Part shown: one piece after another, positions 42,956-51,330 of the stretch
How positions within the stretch are numbered: position 1 is the stretch's first letter
How the letters are laid out: each line of letters begins with the position of its first letter
Assembly: GCF_000285535.1 (NCBI RefSeq)
Contig: NZ_HE610986.1
Span: 137,204 to 201,203, forward strand
Direction: 5' to 3'
Source of the DNA: Bacillus timonensis
GTDB taxonomy: Bacteria; Bacillota; Bacilli; Bacillales; Bacillaceae_L
DNA length: 64,000 nt
Made by a program: the position numbers and the translations under genes
Notes under the pieces: generated by a model
The model's input: only the letters and a program-made list of their open reading frames with translations
Told to the model about the DNA's origin: nothing
Database searches by the model: none

Positions 42956-43480
42956 TTAGATTTGGTCATCGTTGTAATCATCATCGTCATCGATTTCCTT
43001 TTTCAAAATCGTTCCGTCTACTACAGAGATCTTCATTTCGACTTCTTTACCCTCATGCTTCATTTCAATTTCATAGTAGCCGTCATCATCTAACTCGATT
43101 TCTGTAATTTTACCTGGGGTATCCTTTGTTGCAATTGAAATGGCTTGCTCTTTTGAAATTTTCACCGTAGCTCCAGATGCTTGAGAAGTAATTCGCTCAT
43201 CATCACGGTCATCATCCACTTTTACAACTTTTCCAGTAGTTGCATTTATGACTACTTCTGCATCATCATGTGCACCTGTAAGTTCAACTTCATAAACAAG
43301 TTCTCCATTCTCACGATCAAGTTCCAGTTCCTCAACTTGTGCTCCATTAACCTCTTGAGTCGCGATTTCTTTTGCTTTTGTAAAAGGTACTTGCGCTTCC
43401 TTTGCAATCGCACTGACACCGACTGCCCCTCCTAATACAACCGTCCCTACAATTCCTAGTATTACAAGTTTTTTCTTCAT
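42956..43480 (-). CDS. Secreted PepSY domain protein
   Basis: A 174-residue exported protein: signal peptide residues 1-25 (VVLGGAVGVSAIA), then two PepSY modules (about 30-95 and 102-165) with YEVELTG and YYEIEMKH strands and TGKVVKV turns. The C-terminus is an Asp-rich tail. AAAGGAGG lies 8 nt before ATG 43480. PepSY modules are thought to inhibit or tune exported proteases or to regulate cell-surface activities. Last gene of the ykoGH-like operon. Confidence 0.85.
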   Translation of the reverse strand: MKKKLVILGIVGTVVLGGAVGVSAIAKEAQVPFTKAKEIATQEVNGAQVEELELDRENGELVYEVELTGAHDDAEVVINATTGKVVKVDDDRDDERITSQASGATVKISKEQAISIATKDTPGKITEIELDDDGYYEIEMKHEGKEVEMKISVVDGTILKKEIDDDDDYNDDQI

Positions 43481-43588
43481 TTTTGTTTCCTCCTTTGTTT
43501 GAACTATCTTTATCATAGACAATGAAAATGAGGAAGCTCAGATAATAAAATGAGAAATTGATGAGAAACATATGAGTGTTTCTAAGAA

Positions 43589-44311
43589 TTAGTCCTCCAA
43601 AACAATCGAGATGACTTCACCTGATATTGCGTGAACCTGCACGATTTTTTCTTCTCCTTGGTCTGTTTCCACCTCTACAAAATAAGAGTACTGCCCCTCT
43701 TCTTCTTCAAGCTCAACCTCATCAACAACACCTTTTACATGTTGTAATGCTAGCTCAATAGCCTGTTGCTCTGAAATTTGTTGTACTGGGGGCTCAGGTG
43801 TGCTAGGCACTTGTTCGGATGCGTTCTGTGGCTCCTTCCCATTTTGAACAACATCCACAATCTCACCTGTTATTGCTTGTAATTTATAAGTTGATCCTGT
43901 TTCACCCTCTACCACTGTTGCATAATAATATACTTCATCTTGCTCGATTTTCTTATCGATTGTTTTAATTTCTCCCGCTTGCTCTTTTGCTAAAATTTCC
44001 CGAATTTCAGCCTCTGTTTTTTCCTGAGACTTCTCGGAAATCTTTGTTAAATTTATAATATCACCTGTCTTCCGATGAACGTCTATTTCATAATTGCCCT
44101 GTTTATTTTCAAATGTAATTTTATAAACGTCCCCTTCCAGACTCACTTCTGGATTTTTCCCGCTATACATTTTTTCTACAATATCGATGGCATCACTTTC
44201 TGACAAAGGTTCTGCAGACGTATAAGTCTTGGTTAGTTGCCAAATGACAAAGGCTGCAATCAAGATGCCTGTTATTGCCAACAAACTATTCCGAAGGGTT
44301 TTGTTTCTCAT
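43589..44311 (-). CDS. Membrane-anchored PepSY domain protein
   Basis: A 240-residue protein with an N-terminal membrane helix (about 8-25) and three PepSY modules outside the cell (about 35-90, 92-155 and 175-240), separated by a proline-rich linker (VPSTPEPPVQQ). GGAG lies 8 nt before ATG 44311; an upstream GTG is less well placed. It lies 53 bp after the kinase gene. The ykoGH locus of B. subtilis carries PepSY genes in the same way, suggesting it feeds signals to the kinase. Confidence 0.85.
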   Translation of the reverse strand: MRNKTLRNSLLAITGILIAAFVIWQLTKTYTSAEPLSESDAIDIVEKMYSGKNPEVSLEGDVYKITFENKQGNYEIDVHRKTGDIINLTKISEKSQEKTEAEIREILAKEQAGEIKTIDKKIEQDEVYYYATVVEGETGSTYKLQAITGEIVDVVQNGKEPQNASEQVPSTPEPPVQQISEQQAIELALQHVKGVVDEVELEEEEGQYSYFVEVETDQGEEKIVQVHAISGEVISIVLED

Positions 44312-44364
44312 TGCGTTCACTCCATCATCCTTTTGTATCCACTATATACAATTTTTATGAGAAA

Positions 44365-45723
44365 TTAATGAGAATCGTCATGCGAAAGCACAATATTAGC
44401 TGTAGTTCCTTTTCCTTCTATACTCTCTAAAAGGATTTTTACACCAATCACATCTGCTAATTCTTTTGCAAGTGAAAGTCCTAGGCCATATCCCCCAGTC
44501 TTCCTTGCTCTTGCCTTATCCACACGGTAAAAACGGTCAAACACCTTTTCTACATCATGTGCAGGAATTCCAACTCCCTGATCAATGATCTTAATACTTG
44601 GCCTTTTCCGTTCTCGTCCAATAACAACTATCACAGGTTTTTCACTATATTTCAGGGCATTTTCCATTAAAATATAAAAAATTTGTTTAAGCTTTTGTTT
44701 GTCCGTTTTTACATTGCATTCCTCTTCAACAATAATAGAAATCTCTCGTTTGTAGCCCTTTCGGAAGGAATTCACAGACTCATCCACAAGCTGAGAAAGT
44801 CGTATAGTTTCGATGTGAAGCTTCCATTGTTCATCATGTTTTGCTAGTAGTAAAAGTTGTTGAGTTAATTCCCGCATATGGATGGCTTCAGACTGAATTG
44901 CATCGACCGCTTCATGAAAAAGCTTCGGGTCCGATTGTCCTCTCCGTTCTAATAGGCTTGCATATGAATCAATAACAGTTAATGGTGTTTTTAACTCGTG
45001 TGATGCGTTAGAGACGAAATTCTCCTGCTTCTCATAGTTCACTTCAAGTAAATCCATCATTTCATTAAATGTTTGACCCATTTCATACAGTTCATCTTTT
45101 GATTCCTTTGATAATTCAATTCGTTTGTATTCTCCGCTTTTTCGAATTTCTCGCATCGTCTGAATCATTGTCGTAATTGGCTGAGTGATGACATTACTAA
45201 GCAGCCTTGTTGACACTAGAACTGGAATGGTTGCAATCAAAGTCACTACTAGTAAAACCAGGCTTAATGTTTGTAAGTTATTTGCTGTAGCCGAGAGATT
45301 TTCAATCACTTGAAGCTCGGCTACTTCCCCATCTACCCAAATAATAGGAAATGACACGAAGGCATGTGGAGCTCCGTTATATTTAATAATTTGTCGTTGT
45401 TTCGTTTTATAGTATGCAGTTGAAACTTTCTCTAACTCCTGTTGTTCAGGAACAAGTGCTCTTGCAGCAATACTCCCATCTGGTCGCACTACCTGCAGCA
45501 TTCCATCAATAGGAAGATATGTACGCAGTAAAGCTTGTGCTGAAACAGAATGACCTGTTTGAGATATACCATTTATCGCACGTTCTGCCTCAGCCTCCGT
45601 TCGATCCAATTCGCTTTTTAGCATGATGTGGCTAAAGGTAAAATAAGAAGTAATATTGATTATAATAAGCAAAATGATAAAAACTACAGCAGTGAACAAA
45701 TTAATCTTTTTTCGCAGTTTCAT
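44365..45723 (-). CDS. ykoH: Two-component sensor histidine kinase (YkoH-like)
   Basis: A 452-residue kinase. Two membrane helices (about 8-30 and 150-172) enclose an extracellular sensor domain of ~120 residues; HAMP follows (172-225). The H-box SNASHELKTPL carries the phospho-acceptor His242; N-box IFYILMENALKYS, G1 DQGVGIP, F-box and GYGLGLSLAK complete the ATPase. It overlaps the regulator gene by 4 nt. Signal unknown; linked PepSY proteins may present it. Confidence 0.9.
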   Translation of the reverse strand: MKLRKKINLFTAVVFIILLIIINITSYFTFSHIMLKSELDRTEAEAERAINGISQTGHSVSAQALLRTYLPIDGMLQVVRPDGSIAARALVPEQQELEKVSTAYYKTKQRQIIKYNGAPHAFVSFPIIWVDGEVAELQVIENLSATANNLQTLSLVLLVVTLIATIPVLVSTRLLSNVITQPITTMIQTMREIRKSGEYKRIELSKESKDELYEMGQTFNEMMDLLEVNYEKQENFVSNASHELKTPLTVIDSYASLLERRGQSDPKLFHEAVDAIQSEAIHMRELTQQLLLLAKHDEQWKLHIETIRLSQLVDESVNSFRKGYKREISIIVEEECNVKTDKQKLKQIFYILMENALKYSEKPVIVVIGRERKRPSIKIIDQGVGIPAHDVEKVFDRFYRVDKARARKTGGYGLGLSLAKELADVIGVKILLESIEGKGTTANIVLSHDDSH

Positions 45724-46424
45724 TTCGATTCCTTCATCACATAGCCGACTCCACGCACTGTATGAATCAATGGCTCGCCATATGGTTTATCCATCTTATT
45801 TCGTAAATAGCGGATATACACATCGACTATATTTGTATCTCCGTAGTAGTCATAACCCCATACAGCATTTAATAGTTGCTCCCTATTTAAAACCTGACGT
45901 GGGTGTTTCATTAAATAGGCAAGTAAGTCAAATTCACGAGGGGTTAGCTCAATTGGATTATTCTTACGAATCACTTCATGTGTACTTTCACTCAGTTTTA
46001 AATCCCCAATAACAATCCAGTCATCTGTATGATCTTCTTTAGATGTTTCCTGGTTACGATTATTGCGTAGTGCCACTCGAATACGTGCAAGTAGTTCTTC
46101 AATTTTGAACGGCTTTGTCACATAATCATTTGCTCCCAAATCGAGGCCAGACACTTTGTCCTCAACAGAGTCTTTTGCAGTCAATAGGATAACGGGTGTG
46201 GCAGAGTTTGCAGCGCGGATCCGCCTAAGCACCTCGATTCCGCTGATGCCAGGTAACATGACATCAAGAAGGAGTAAATCCCAATTTTCCTCTTGGAACA
46301 TCTGCAGACCTGTATTGCCATCAAAGGCTTTTCCGGTTTCATAGCCTTCATATGTTAATTCAAGCTCCAATACGCGCGCGATCTTCTCTTCATCTTCTAC
46401 AATTAAAATTCGTTGTTTCTCCAT
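45720..46424 (-). CDS. ykoG: OmpR-family response regulator (YkoG-like)
   Basis: A 234-residue regulator with a receiver domain (1-120; acidic pair in VEDEEK, phospho-acceptor Asp54, Lys in YVTKPFK) and a winged-helix output domain (130-232; ELTPREFDLLAYLMKHP, VDVYIRYLRNKMD). A TTG two codons upstream is possible, but GGTGG lies 7 nt before ATG 46424. First gene of the operon kinase-PepSY-PepSY. Confidence 0.92.
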   Translation of the reverse strand: MEKQRILIVEDEEKIARVLELELTYEGYETGKAFDGNTGLQMFQEENWDLLLLDVMLPGISGIEVLRRIRAANSATPVILLTAKDSVEDKVSGLDLGANDYVTKPFKIEELLARIRVALRNNRNQETSKEDHTDDWIVIGDLKLSESTHEVIRKNNPIELTPREFDLLAYLMKHPRQVLNREQLLNAVWGYDYYGDTNIVDVYIRYLRNKMDKPYGEPLIHTVRGVGYVMKESK

Positions 46425-46463
46425 CTCCAATCCACCCTCATTTCTATGTAACTATAACTATTT

Positions 46464-47021
46464 CTATGTGTGTTCCTTTTTTACTAGTTTAGCCAAAATA
46501 TAAAGGATTCCAACAATCGAAACGATTGTTAGTACGATTTTCCCTTCCATCGTTCCTGATGTGACATGGTGCACCGAGTAAACCTCGATTAGTAAGGAAG
46601 GAATCTTTCCAAGTGAGCTTGCTATTAGAAAGACGATGAAACTCACTTCACCAATTGCAGCTGTAAAGGTAACTACCCCTGAAGGAATAAAAGGGAACAA
46701 TCGTAATAGCAGAATAATCATGAACGCATCCTTTCCCTTAGCGGAAAGCAGTTTTCGAATAAGCAAAGATTTGTGTTTCCTCTTATCAATGAACCTCTTA
46801 AACCCTTTACGGTATAACCAAAATGACAAAATCGCTCCTAAAGCTTCTCCGCTAAAGGAGATGAGTGTCCCTTTCCAAATACCAAAAACGAGAAGATTTG
46901 CAGCTGTAATAAAGACGCTAGGAAGTACACCAAAAATGCTAACAACAATATTTAGTAACAAGCTTATGATAACTGCATATGCCTCGTTATGTATAAGAAT
47001 TTCTACTATTCTCTCCTGCAT
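46464..47021 (-). CDS. TVP38/TMEM64 (VTT domain) membrane protein
   Basis: A 185-residue DedA-superfamily protein with four to five membrane helices and the family core FGVLPSVFITAANLLVFG, then RLFPFIPSGVVTFTAAIGEVS. These proteins are linked to membrane lipid scrambling. GGAGG lies 6 nt before the ATG. It lies 39 bp upstream of the response-regulator gene in the same direction and might be co-transcribed with it. Confidence 0.87.
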   Translation of the reverse strand: MQERIVEILIHNEAYAVIISLLLNIVVSIFGVLPSVFITAANLLVFGIWKGTLISFSGEALGAILSFWLYRKGFKRFIDKRKHKSLLIRKLLSAKGKDAFMIILLLRLFPFIPSGVVTFTAAIGEVSFIVFLIASSLGKIPSLLIEVYSVHHVTSGTMEGKIVLTIVSIVGILYILAKLVKKEHT

Positions 47022-47072
47022 GGATATCCTCCGTAATGTACTTGTTCTTATTATGCCATATTATTCGTTCTA

Positions 47073-47106
47073 AAAAAGACCGCATGGATGAAAAGAATCC
47101 ATGCGA
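47073..47106 (-). terminator. Terminator of the 39-residue protein gene
   Basis: Leftward, CGCATGGAT pairs with ATCCATGCG and is followed by GTCTTTTTTAG. Confidence 0.88.
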
Positions 47107-47119
47107 ACTTAAACACTAC

Positions 47120-47239
47120 TTATTCTTCTTCAATTTCTTCCTCTTCGGACCTTGGTCTTCTACCCCAAAAGAATTCCCATGCATCAACTGGTCGGAACTC
47201 CTGCTCTTCACGGTTTGCGTTTTCTTTCTTATCAGCCAA
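47120..47239 (-). CDS. Small acidic protein with central Trp-rich motif
   Basis: A 39-residue frame too short for routine calling. TTG start with GGGGAGG 8 nt upstream. The product has a basic/polar N-terminus (ADKKENANREEQEF), a core RPVDAWEFFWGRRPRS and a C-terminus of almost only Glu. A strong terminator follows, so it is probably an expressed gene. No family recognised. Confidence 0.6.
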   Translation of the reverse strand: MADKKENANREEQEFRPVDAWEFFWGRRPRSEEEEIEEE

Positions 47240-47396
47240 AACCAACACCTCCCCAATTCAGTTGTCGTATTATCCTATTCAGGAGGGTGCGTAATGTTTT
47301 TCAAATCTGCCTATTTTAAATGGAATTTCTAGATGGACGGAAGGTGGAGGAACTTGTATACTGTAAATGTAAATATTTTGAAGAGGTGATTTACAG

Positions 47397-47609
47397 ATGG
47401 CAAAATCAAACGCTCGTAAAAAACGAGAGAAGCTTGTTCGCGAAGGAAAGCGAAATCCAGAGAACGGGAGAAGCCCATTTGCACTGTTTGACATGCAATC
47501 AAGGCTAACAAAAACGAAAAAAGATCACTTATACCGCACTAAACATAAGAACCAATCATTCACAGATGGAAATGATGGTTCTTTTTTATTTGTTTTTTTG
47601 AGACAGTGA
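47397..47609 (+). CDS. Small basic protein (YqkK-like)
   Basis: A 70-residue lysine/arginine-rich protein starting MAKSNARKKREKLVREG, with NPENGRSPFAL and KTKKDHLYRTKHKN. It resembles small uncharacterised Bacillus proteins such as YqkK, recalled from memory without alignment. GAGGTGA precedes the ATG. The last ~20 codons coincide with an intrinsic-terminator hairpin and T-run, so the final residues (SFLFVFLRQ) are encoded in the terminator. Confidence 0.72.
   Translation: MAKSNARKKREKLVREGKRNPENGRSPFALFDMQSRLTKTKKDHLYRTKHKNQSFTDGNDGSFLFVFLRQ
47547..47587 (+). terminator. Terminator overlapping the 3' end of the YqkK-like gene
   Basis: AAGAACC-ATCATT pairs with AATGAT-GGTTCTT (bulged) and is followed by TTTTTATTTG. 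The stop codon lies about 20 bases beyond the T-run. Confidence 0.65.
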
Positions 47610-47623
47610 CTATAAAAGTACCA

Positions 47624-47656
47624 TAAAAAATGCTGACAACCAAAATGTCAGCATCT
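47624..47656 (-). terminator. Terminator of the DUF438 gene
   Basis: Leftward, ATGCTGACA pairs with TGTCAGCAT and is followed by TTTTTTAT. Confidence 0.9.
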
Positions 47657-47665
47657 TTGTATCCC

Positions 47666-48892
47666 CTATGATAAAATCCTTTTTTCTCCCTCAAGTTCCT
47701 TAATTGGTGCGATGTTTTGGGTAAACTCTAAAGTCCCTACATATTCTCCAGCCTCATCACGGACAGCAAAGTATCTGATATACACATATTTACCTTTCGC
47801 TTTAATCCAAAAATCCTCGACATCTTTTTTACCTAATTTGAAGTCTTCCAGTAATTCTTCAACTACGTGAACGCTTCTTGGCGGATGACAGTTTTGAACA
47901 GTTCTACCAATTACAGCTTTTGTCCTTGCAAAAATGCGTTCTCTTCCTTTAGAAAAGTACCGAACAACATCATCCTTATCAATAAATGTAATATCAACGG
48001 GTAAATGGTTTAATAGTAATTCAAGTTGTTTTAAGGATAAGATGCCTGTTTCCATTTTAATATAGCCTTTCGTTGCAATCTCTTCCGTATTGATCACGCT
48101 TCGCTCTGGTTTCCAATCTTCAGGCGAAATTAAACAAAATCCAATTTCATCACTTTCATGGGCAATTTTAAGCCATTCATCTTCGGTTAAATGAGTTAAT
48201 GACATAGGGAAAAGGATATTTTCCTCTCGATAAATCATTTCATCTACTTGATTACTGAAAAAGTTCACAACTTCAACGACCGACTGTTTATCTCCATCGT
48301 AATGGGAGAGCATCGTTTTCGCATCTTTTATTGCATCACGAATAAAATCATCAATTTTCCACATCATATTCGTTGGTCCATAAATTCCGTACTTTTCTAA
48401 GTATGGAAAGAGAAGCTGTTCTTTTCGTTCATAATGCTTTCCGATATCCAATAAAAGATTACAATCCTCAAGTAAATTCAATCGAGTTTCTAGGTGATCA
48501 TCGAGTTCAAATAGCTCCAAATGTGGCTTAATTCTTTCGTTTACTAGCTTTTCTAATTCTCTATTTTCTAGCTTAAATGTATGCACCGGATGTCCAGGTT
48601 GCTCTTCAAGACGAGACACCCTATTTTCTTCAATTACATCTTTAAAAATTTCCCGATGCTTTGAACAAATTTCCGTTGCCTCATGTGCCTGCATATTCTC
48701 TTCTTCCATTAACACATGTTGCAATTTGGTAACTTCCTCAATTGTAATCGTTCCTACTTTATCTGCTAATTTGGATTTTACCTCTTCTACCGATTTTCCT
48801 TGATGCAAATCTAAAAAGCTTTGTTTTATAATGGCCTCTCTCTCTAAATGACTGATTTTATGTTGTTCTCGATTATTAATAAGCTCACTCAC
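47666..48892 (-). CDS. DUF438/hemerythrin/PAS domain protein
   Basis: A 408-residue soluble sensor-like protein. Residues 1-95 form the DUF438 domain (LDLHQGKSVEEVKSKL, VTKLQHVLMEEEN). A hemerythrin-like HHE domain covers about 115-260 with HPVHTF, HYERKEQLLFPYLE and EENILFPMSL, giving His/Glu ligands for a di-iron site. A C-terminal PAS domain (about 285-400) has INHLPVDITFIDKDDVVRYFS-like and GRTVQNCHPPRSVH. GTG 48892 is chosen because AAAGGAG lies 8 nt upstream and matches the family start. Role in oxygen, NO or redox sensing is inferred. Confidence 0.85.
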   Translation of the reverse strand: MSELINNREQHKISHLEREAIIKQSFLDLHQGKSVEEVKSKLADKVGTITIEEVTKLQHVLMEEENMQAHEATEICSKHREIFKDVIEENRVSRLEEQPGHPVHTFKLENRELEKLVNERIKPHLELFELDDHLETRLNLLEDCNLLLDIGKHYERKEQLLFPYLEKYGIYGPTNMMWKIDDFIRDAIKDAKTMLSHYDGDKQSVVEVVNFFSNQVDEMIYREENILFPMSLTHLTEDEWLKIAHESDEIGFCLISPEDWKPERSVINTEEIATKGYIKMETGILSLKQLELLLNHLPVDITFIDKDDVVRYFSKGRERIFARTKAVIGRTVQNCHPPRSVHVVEELLEDFKLGKKDVEDFWIKAKGKYVYIRYFAVRDEAGEYVGTLEFTQNIAPIKELEGEKRILS

Positions 48893-48985
48893 ACAAATTT
48901 CTCCTTTCAAACTATACTTGTTATGTTTGAAAATAGCATAGTTCCAGGTAAAAATTTGTGATACCAATCACATCGACAATAGAAA

Positions 48986-49005
48986 AGGCTCACATCTGTG
49001 AGCCT
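48986..49005. repeat. Terminator hairpin, first copy
   Basis: AGGCTCACATCTGTGAGCCT; leftward it is followed by TTTTCTATTG. The identical 20-mer recurs at 49207-49226. Confidence 0.8.
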
Positions 49006-49010
49006 ACAGA

Positions 49011-49044
49011 GTGTAGACAAAGTCAGTGCTGACTTTGTCTACAC
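49011..49044. repeat. Perfect 16-bp stem inverted repeat
   Basis: GTGTAGACAAAGTCAG and CTGACTTTGTCTACAC are separated by only TG. No T-run follows in either direction, so it is not an ordinary terminator. Confidence 0.8.
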
Positions 49045-49082
49045 GAATTATTAAGGATATCTAACTATTAATTCTATTCCCA

Positions 49083-49204
49083 GACTGTCTTGCGAACGCT
49101 TGTCAGACAAGGCGCGCAGCTGAGCGAAGACGCGAATAGAAGTTGCCGAATGAGCGCAACGAGCGAGGCAAGCAACGCAGTATGCGAGCGTTTGTCAACA
49201 GTCT
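49083..49204. repeat. GC-rich palindromic cassette with AGACTGT ends
   Basis: A 122-bp block is bounded by AGACTGT and ACAGTCT and is clearly richer in G+C than its AT-rich surroundings. Inside are the direct repeats GCGAACGCTTGTCA (49092-49105) and GCGAGCGTTTGTCA (49184-49197) and a TTGCC/GGCAA stem. No open frame. It could be a MITE-like element. Confidence 0.55.
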
Positions 49205-49206
49205 AA

Positions 49207-49226
49207 AGGCTCACATCTGTGAGCCT
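49207..49226. repeat. Terminator hairpin, second copy
   Basis: AGGCTCACATCTGTGAGCCT, identical to 48986-49005. It overlaps the stop codon of the YneR-like gene and lacks a full T-run on its leftward side. Confidence 0.8.
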
Positions 49227-49521
49227 ATGGTTTTGGATATTGGTACTCCAATTCATCTTTATCTGGATTATAATCAACGATGAGGTTATGACCATTGAAA
49301 AACCAGATATCATCTTCTTCTACATAAAATTCAATATTATCAACTTTTTGACTGGCATGAATTTGGATGGGTTCGTCGTGTGTTGAAAAGGCAAGTGAAT
49401 ATTTTTCTTGTACCGGGCTACTTCCGTAAAACATCGGATAGAAACGTACTGTATCCCCTTCTTTCACGCCTATATCTTCCTTAAACCATTTTAAAGCAGC
49501 TTCACTTATTGTCATTTCCAT
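49225..49521 (-). CDS. yneR: HesB/IscA-fold protein, YneR-like, without cluster cysteines
   Basis: A 98-residue protein with the HesB/YadR fold: MTISEAALKWFKEDIG at the start and FSTHDEP and FYVEEDDIWFF strands. The three cysteines of true A-type Fe-S carriers are absent; the sequence has no cysteine, as in Bacillus YneR. GGAGG lies 9 nt before the ATG. Function unknown; Fe-S assembly is unlikely given the missing ligands. Confidence 0.83.
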   Translation of the reverse strand: MEMTISEAALKWFKEDIGVKEGDTVRFYPMFYGSSPVQEKYSLAFSTHDEPIQIHASQKVDNIEFYVEEDDIWFFNGHNLIVDYNPDKDELEYQYPKP

Positions 49522-49643
49522 ATGTATGAACCTCCTTGATGTCCCTTTGCGATATTTTACGCAGAATTACGGACTTTATTAACTTTATAGTACTAAAGTT
49601 TTCATAGATAGGAAAACAACGAATTTGTGAAATCTTTCTCAAA

Positions 49644-49684
49644 CAAAAAAATAGTGCACGCAATCCCTTACGATTACGTGCACA
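49644..49684 (-). terminator. Terminator of the cstA operon
   Basis: Leftward, GTGCACG-AATC pairs with GATT-CGTGCAC and is followed by TATTTTTTTG. Confidence 0.85.
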
Positions 49685-49695
49685 TTTTACTAATT

Positions 49696-49845
49696 CTATA
49701 AGAGAATAAACGCGATTGTAGCACTAACAATAATAGCTACGCTCACAATTTTTCCCCAAATGGGAAATGTTTCTTTCGGATTTTGATTTACCTTTTTCTC
49801 TTGATCCTCGACTACCTTCCGATATTCAGGACCGCAGCATCCCAT
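49696..49845 (-). CDS. Small membrane protein overlapping cstA, N-terminal Cys-Cys
   Basis: A 49-residue frame: MGCCGPEYRKVV, a charged Lys/Gln segment, then one membrane helix (residues 31-49, WGKIVSVAIIVSATIAFILL without a tail). Its ATG shares one base with the cstA stop (TAATG), so translation is coupled. A strong terminator follows it. In enterobacteria CstA/BtsT genes are followed by a different small gene (ybdD/yjiX), also carrying a CC motif. It is plausibly a transporter accessory subunit; this is inference. Confidence 0.7.
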   Translation of the reverse strand: MGCCGPEYRKVVEDQEKKVNQNPKETFPIWGKIVSVAIIVSATIAFILL

Positions 49846-51296
49846 TAGGATACCTTCTTGTAGTGAGAAATATCGATTTCTAATGGAATATTTGCAGCAC
49901 GGGCTTTATTGGCTTGACGGAAGAATAACACCAACAACAATGCAGTGCCTGCAAATCCACCGTACCATGAAATATCCATTGGTAAACGGAACCCGATTTG
50001 AGCATTCAAGATATAAGTGATAACCATACAAAGCATGAATGTACCTGGTATTAATGAGATCCAGTAGTTCTTTTTCGCAATGTATAAATACATAGCACCT
50101 ACGAAAAGAGCAATTACTGCTGTAGCTTGGTTCGCCCAGCTAAAATATCTCCATAGGATGTTGAAATCGATTTGAGTAAGAACAACAGAAATTGCGAATA
50201 ATGGAACAGCAATCCATAGACGGCTTGACATTTTCTTTTGAGCCATATTTAGATATTCAGCAATAATCATACGCGCACTACGGAATGCAGTATCCCCAGA
50301 AGTAATTGGTAAGACGATAACCCCTAATACGGCTAGTGTTCCACCAATTGCTCCTAACATTAATGTTGAAACTTCACTTACAATTGCTCCTGGTCCACCA
50401 GCTGCAAGAAGTTCTTGTAATCCACCGTAACCATCAAATAAGCTCATTGCTGCTGCTGCCCAGATCATTGCAATGATACCTTCAGCAATCATCATACCGT
50501 AGAAAATTTTACGTCCTTGACTTTCCTTCTGTGTAGTACGTGAAATAATTGGTGTTTGTGTAGCATGGAATCCAGATAAAGCACCACAAGTGATTGTAAA
50601 GAACAATAATGGGAAGATTGGTGCATTATCAGGATGGAAATTTGATAATGAAATTTCTGGAATTGGTGCACCTTTCACTATTAATCCAACTCCAATACCT
50701 ACAGCACTGATTAGAAGGATTGCACCGAAATATGGATACAGACGACCGATAATTTTATCAACTGGCAATAAAGTAGCCAAAATATAATATAGGAAAATAA
50801 CAGCGATAAGAATTCCTAATGCAACTTTTCCGTCCAACAATAAGTTTAAAAGAGCTGCTGGTGTTGAAACGAATACAGTACCAACTAATAATAGTAGTAA
50901 AACAGCAAAAGCGTTAACGACGTGTTTCATTGCCTTACCTAAAAACTTAGTGGCAAGCTCTGGTAAGTGAGCCCCTTTATTACGAATGGATATCATTCCT
51001 GTTAAATAATCATGGACCGCACCAGCAAAAATACATCCCACAACGATCCAAATGAATGCGACTGGTCCGTAAAGCGCTCCCATAATTGGGCCGAATACAG
51101 GTCCAGTACCCGCAATATTTAGTAGCTGAATCAATGAGTTTTTCTTTGTGCTCATTGGAATGTAATCTACTCCATCAGCATCTACATAAGCTGGAGTCGC
51201 TCGTTCTTCCTTAACCCCAAATACTTTTTCCACGTATTTACCATACGTAAAGTATCCAATGATTAACAAAACAATACTCGCTAAAAATGTAATCAT
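49845..51296 (-). CDS. cstA: CstA/BtsT family pyruvate or peptide transporter
   Basis: A 483-residue carbon-starvation protein A with about 13 membrane helices. Family signatures are NIAGTGPVFGPIMGALYGP near residue 62, GAVHDYLTGMISIRNKG and ISGTD-like VLPITSGDTAFRSARM. The CstA family imports pyruvate and peptides in E. coli. It is 483 residues, shorter than the ~700-residue E. coli CstA. The LytS-LytR pair encoded upstream parallels the pyruvate-sensing BtsS-BtsR/BtsT system. A cre-like site sits in its promoter region. Confidence 0.9.
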   Translation of the reverse strand: MITFLASIVLLIIGYFTYGKYVEKVFGVKEERATPAYVDADGVDYIPMSTKKNSLIQLLNIAGTGPVFGPIMGALYGPVAFIWIVVGCIFAGAVHDYLTGMISIRNKGAHLPELATKFLGKAMKHVVNAFAVLLLLLVGTVFVSTPAALLNLLLDGKVALGILIAVIFLYYILATLLPVDKIIGRLYPYFGAILLISAVGIGVGLIVKGAPIPEISLSNFHPDNAPIFPLLFFTITCGALSGFHATQTPIISRTTQKESQGRKIFYGMMIAEGIIAMIWAAAAMSLFDGYGGLQELLAAGGPGAIVSEVSTLMLGAIGGTLAVLGVIVLPITSGDTAFRSARMIIAEYLNMAQKKMSSRLWIAVPLFAISVVLTQIDFNILWRYFSWANQATAVIALFVGAMYLYIAKKNYWISLIPGTFMLCMVITYILNAQIGFRLPMDISWYGGFAGTALLLVLFFRQANKARAANIPLEIDISHYKKVS

Positions 51297-51330
51297 TTTA
51301 TTTCCCCCTTATTCCCTTTATTGAAAAGTA

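Noticed and set aside
42833-43093. 86-codon rightward frame over the PepSY gene
   Set aside because: Antisense to a conserved gene and starts inside the operon terminator.
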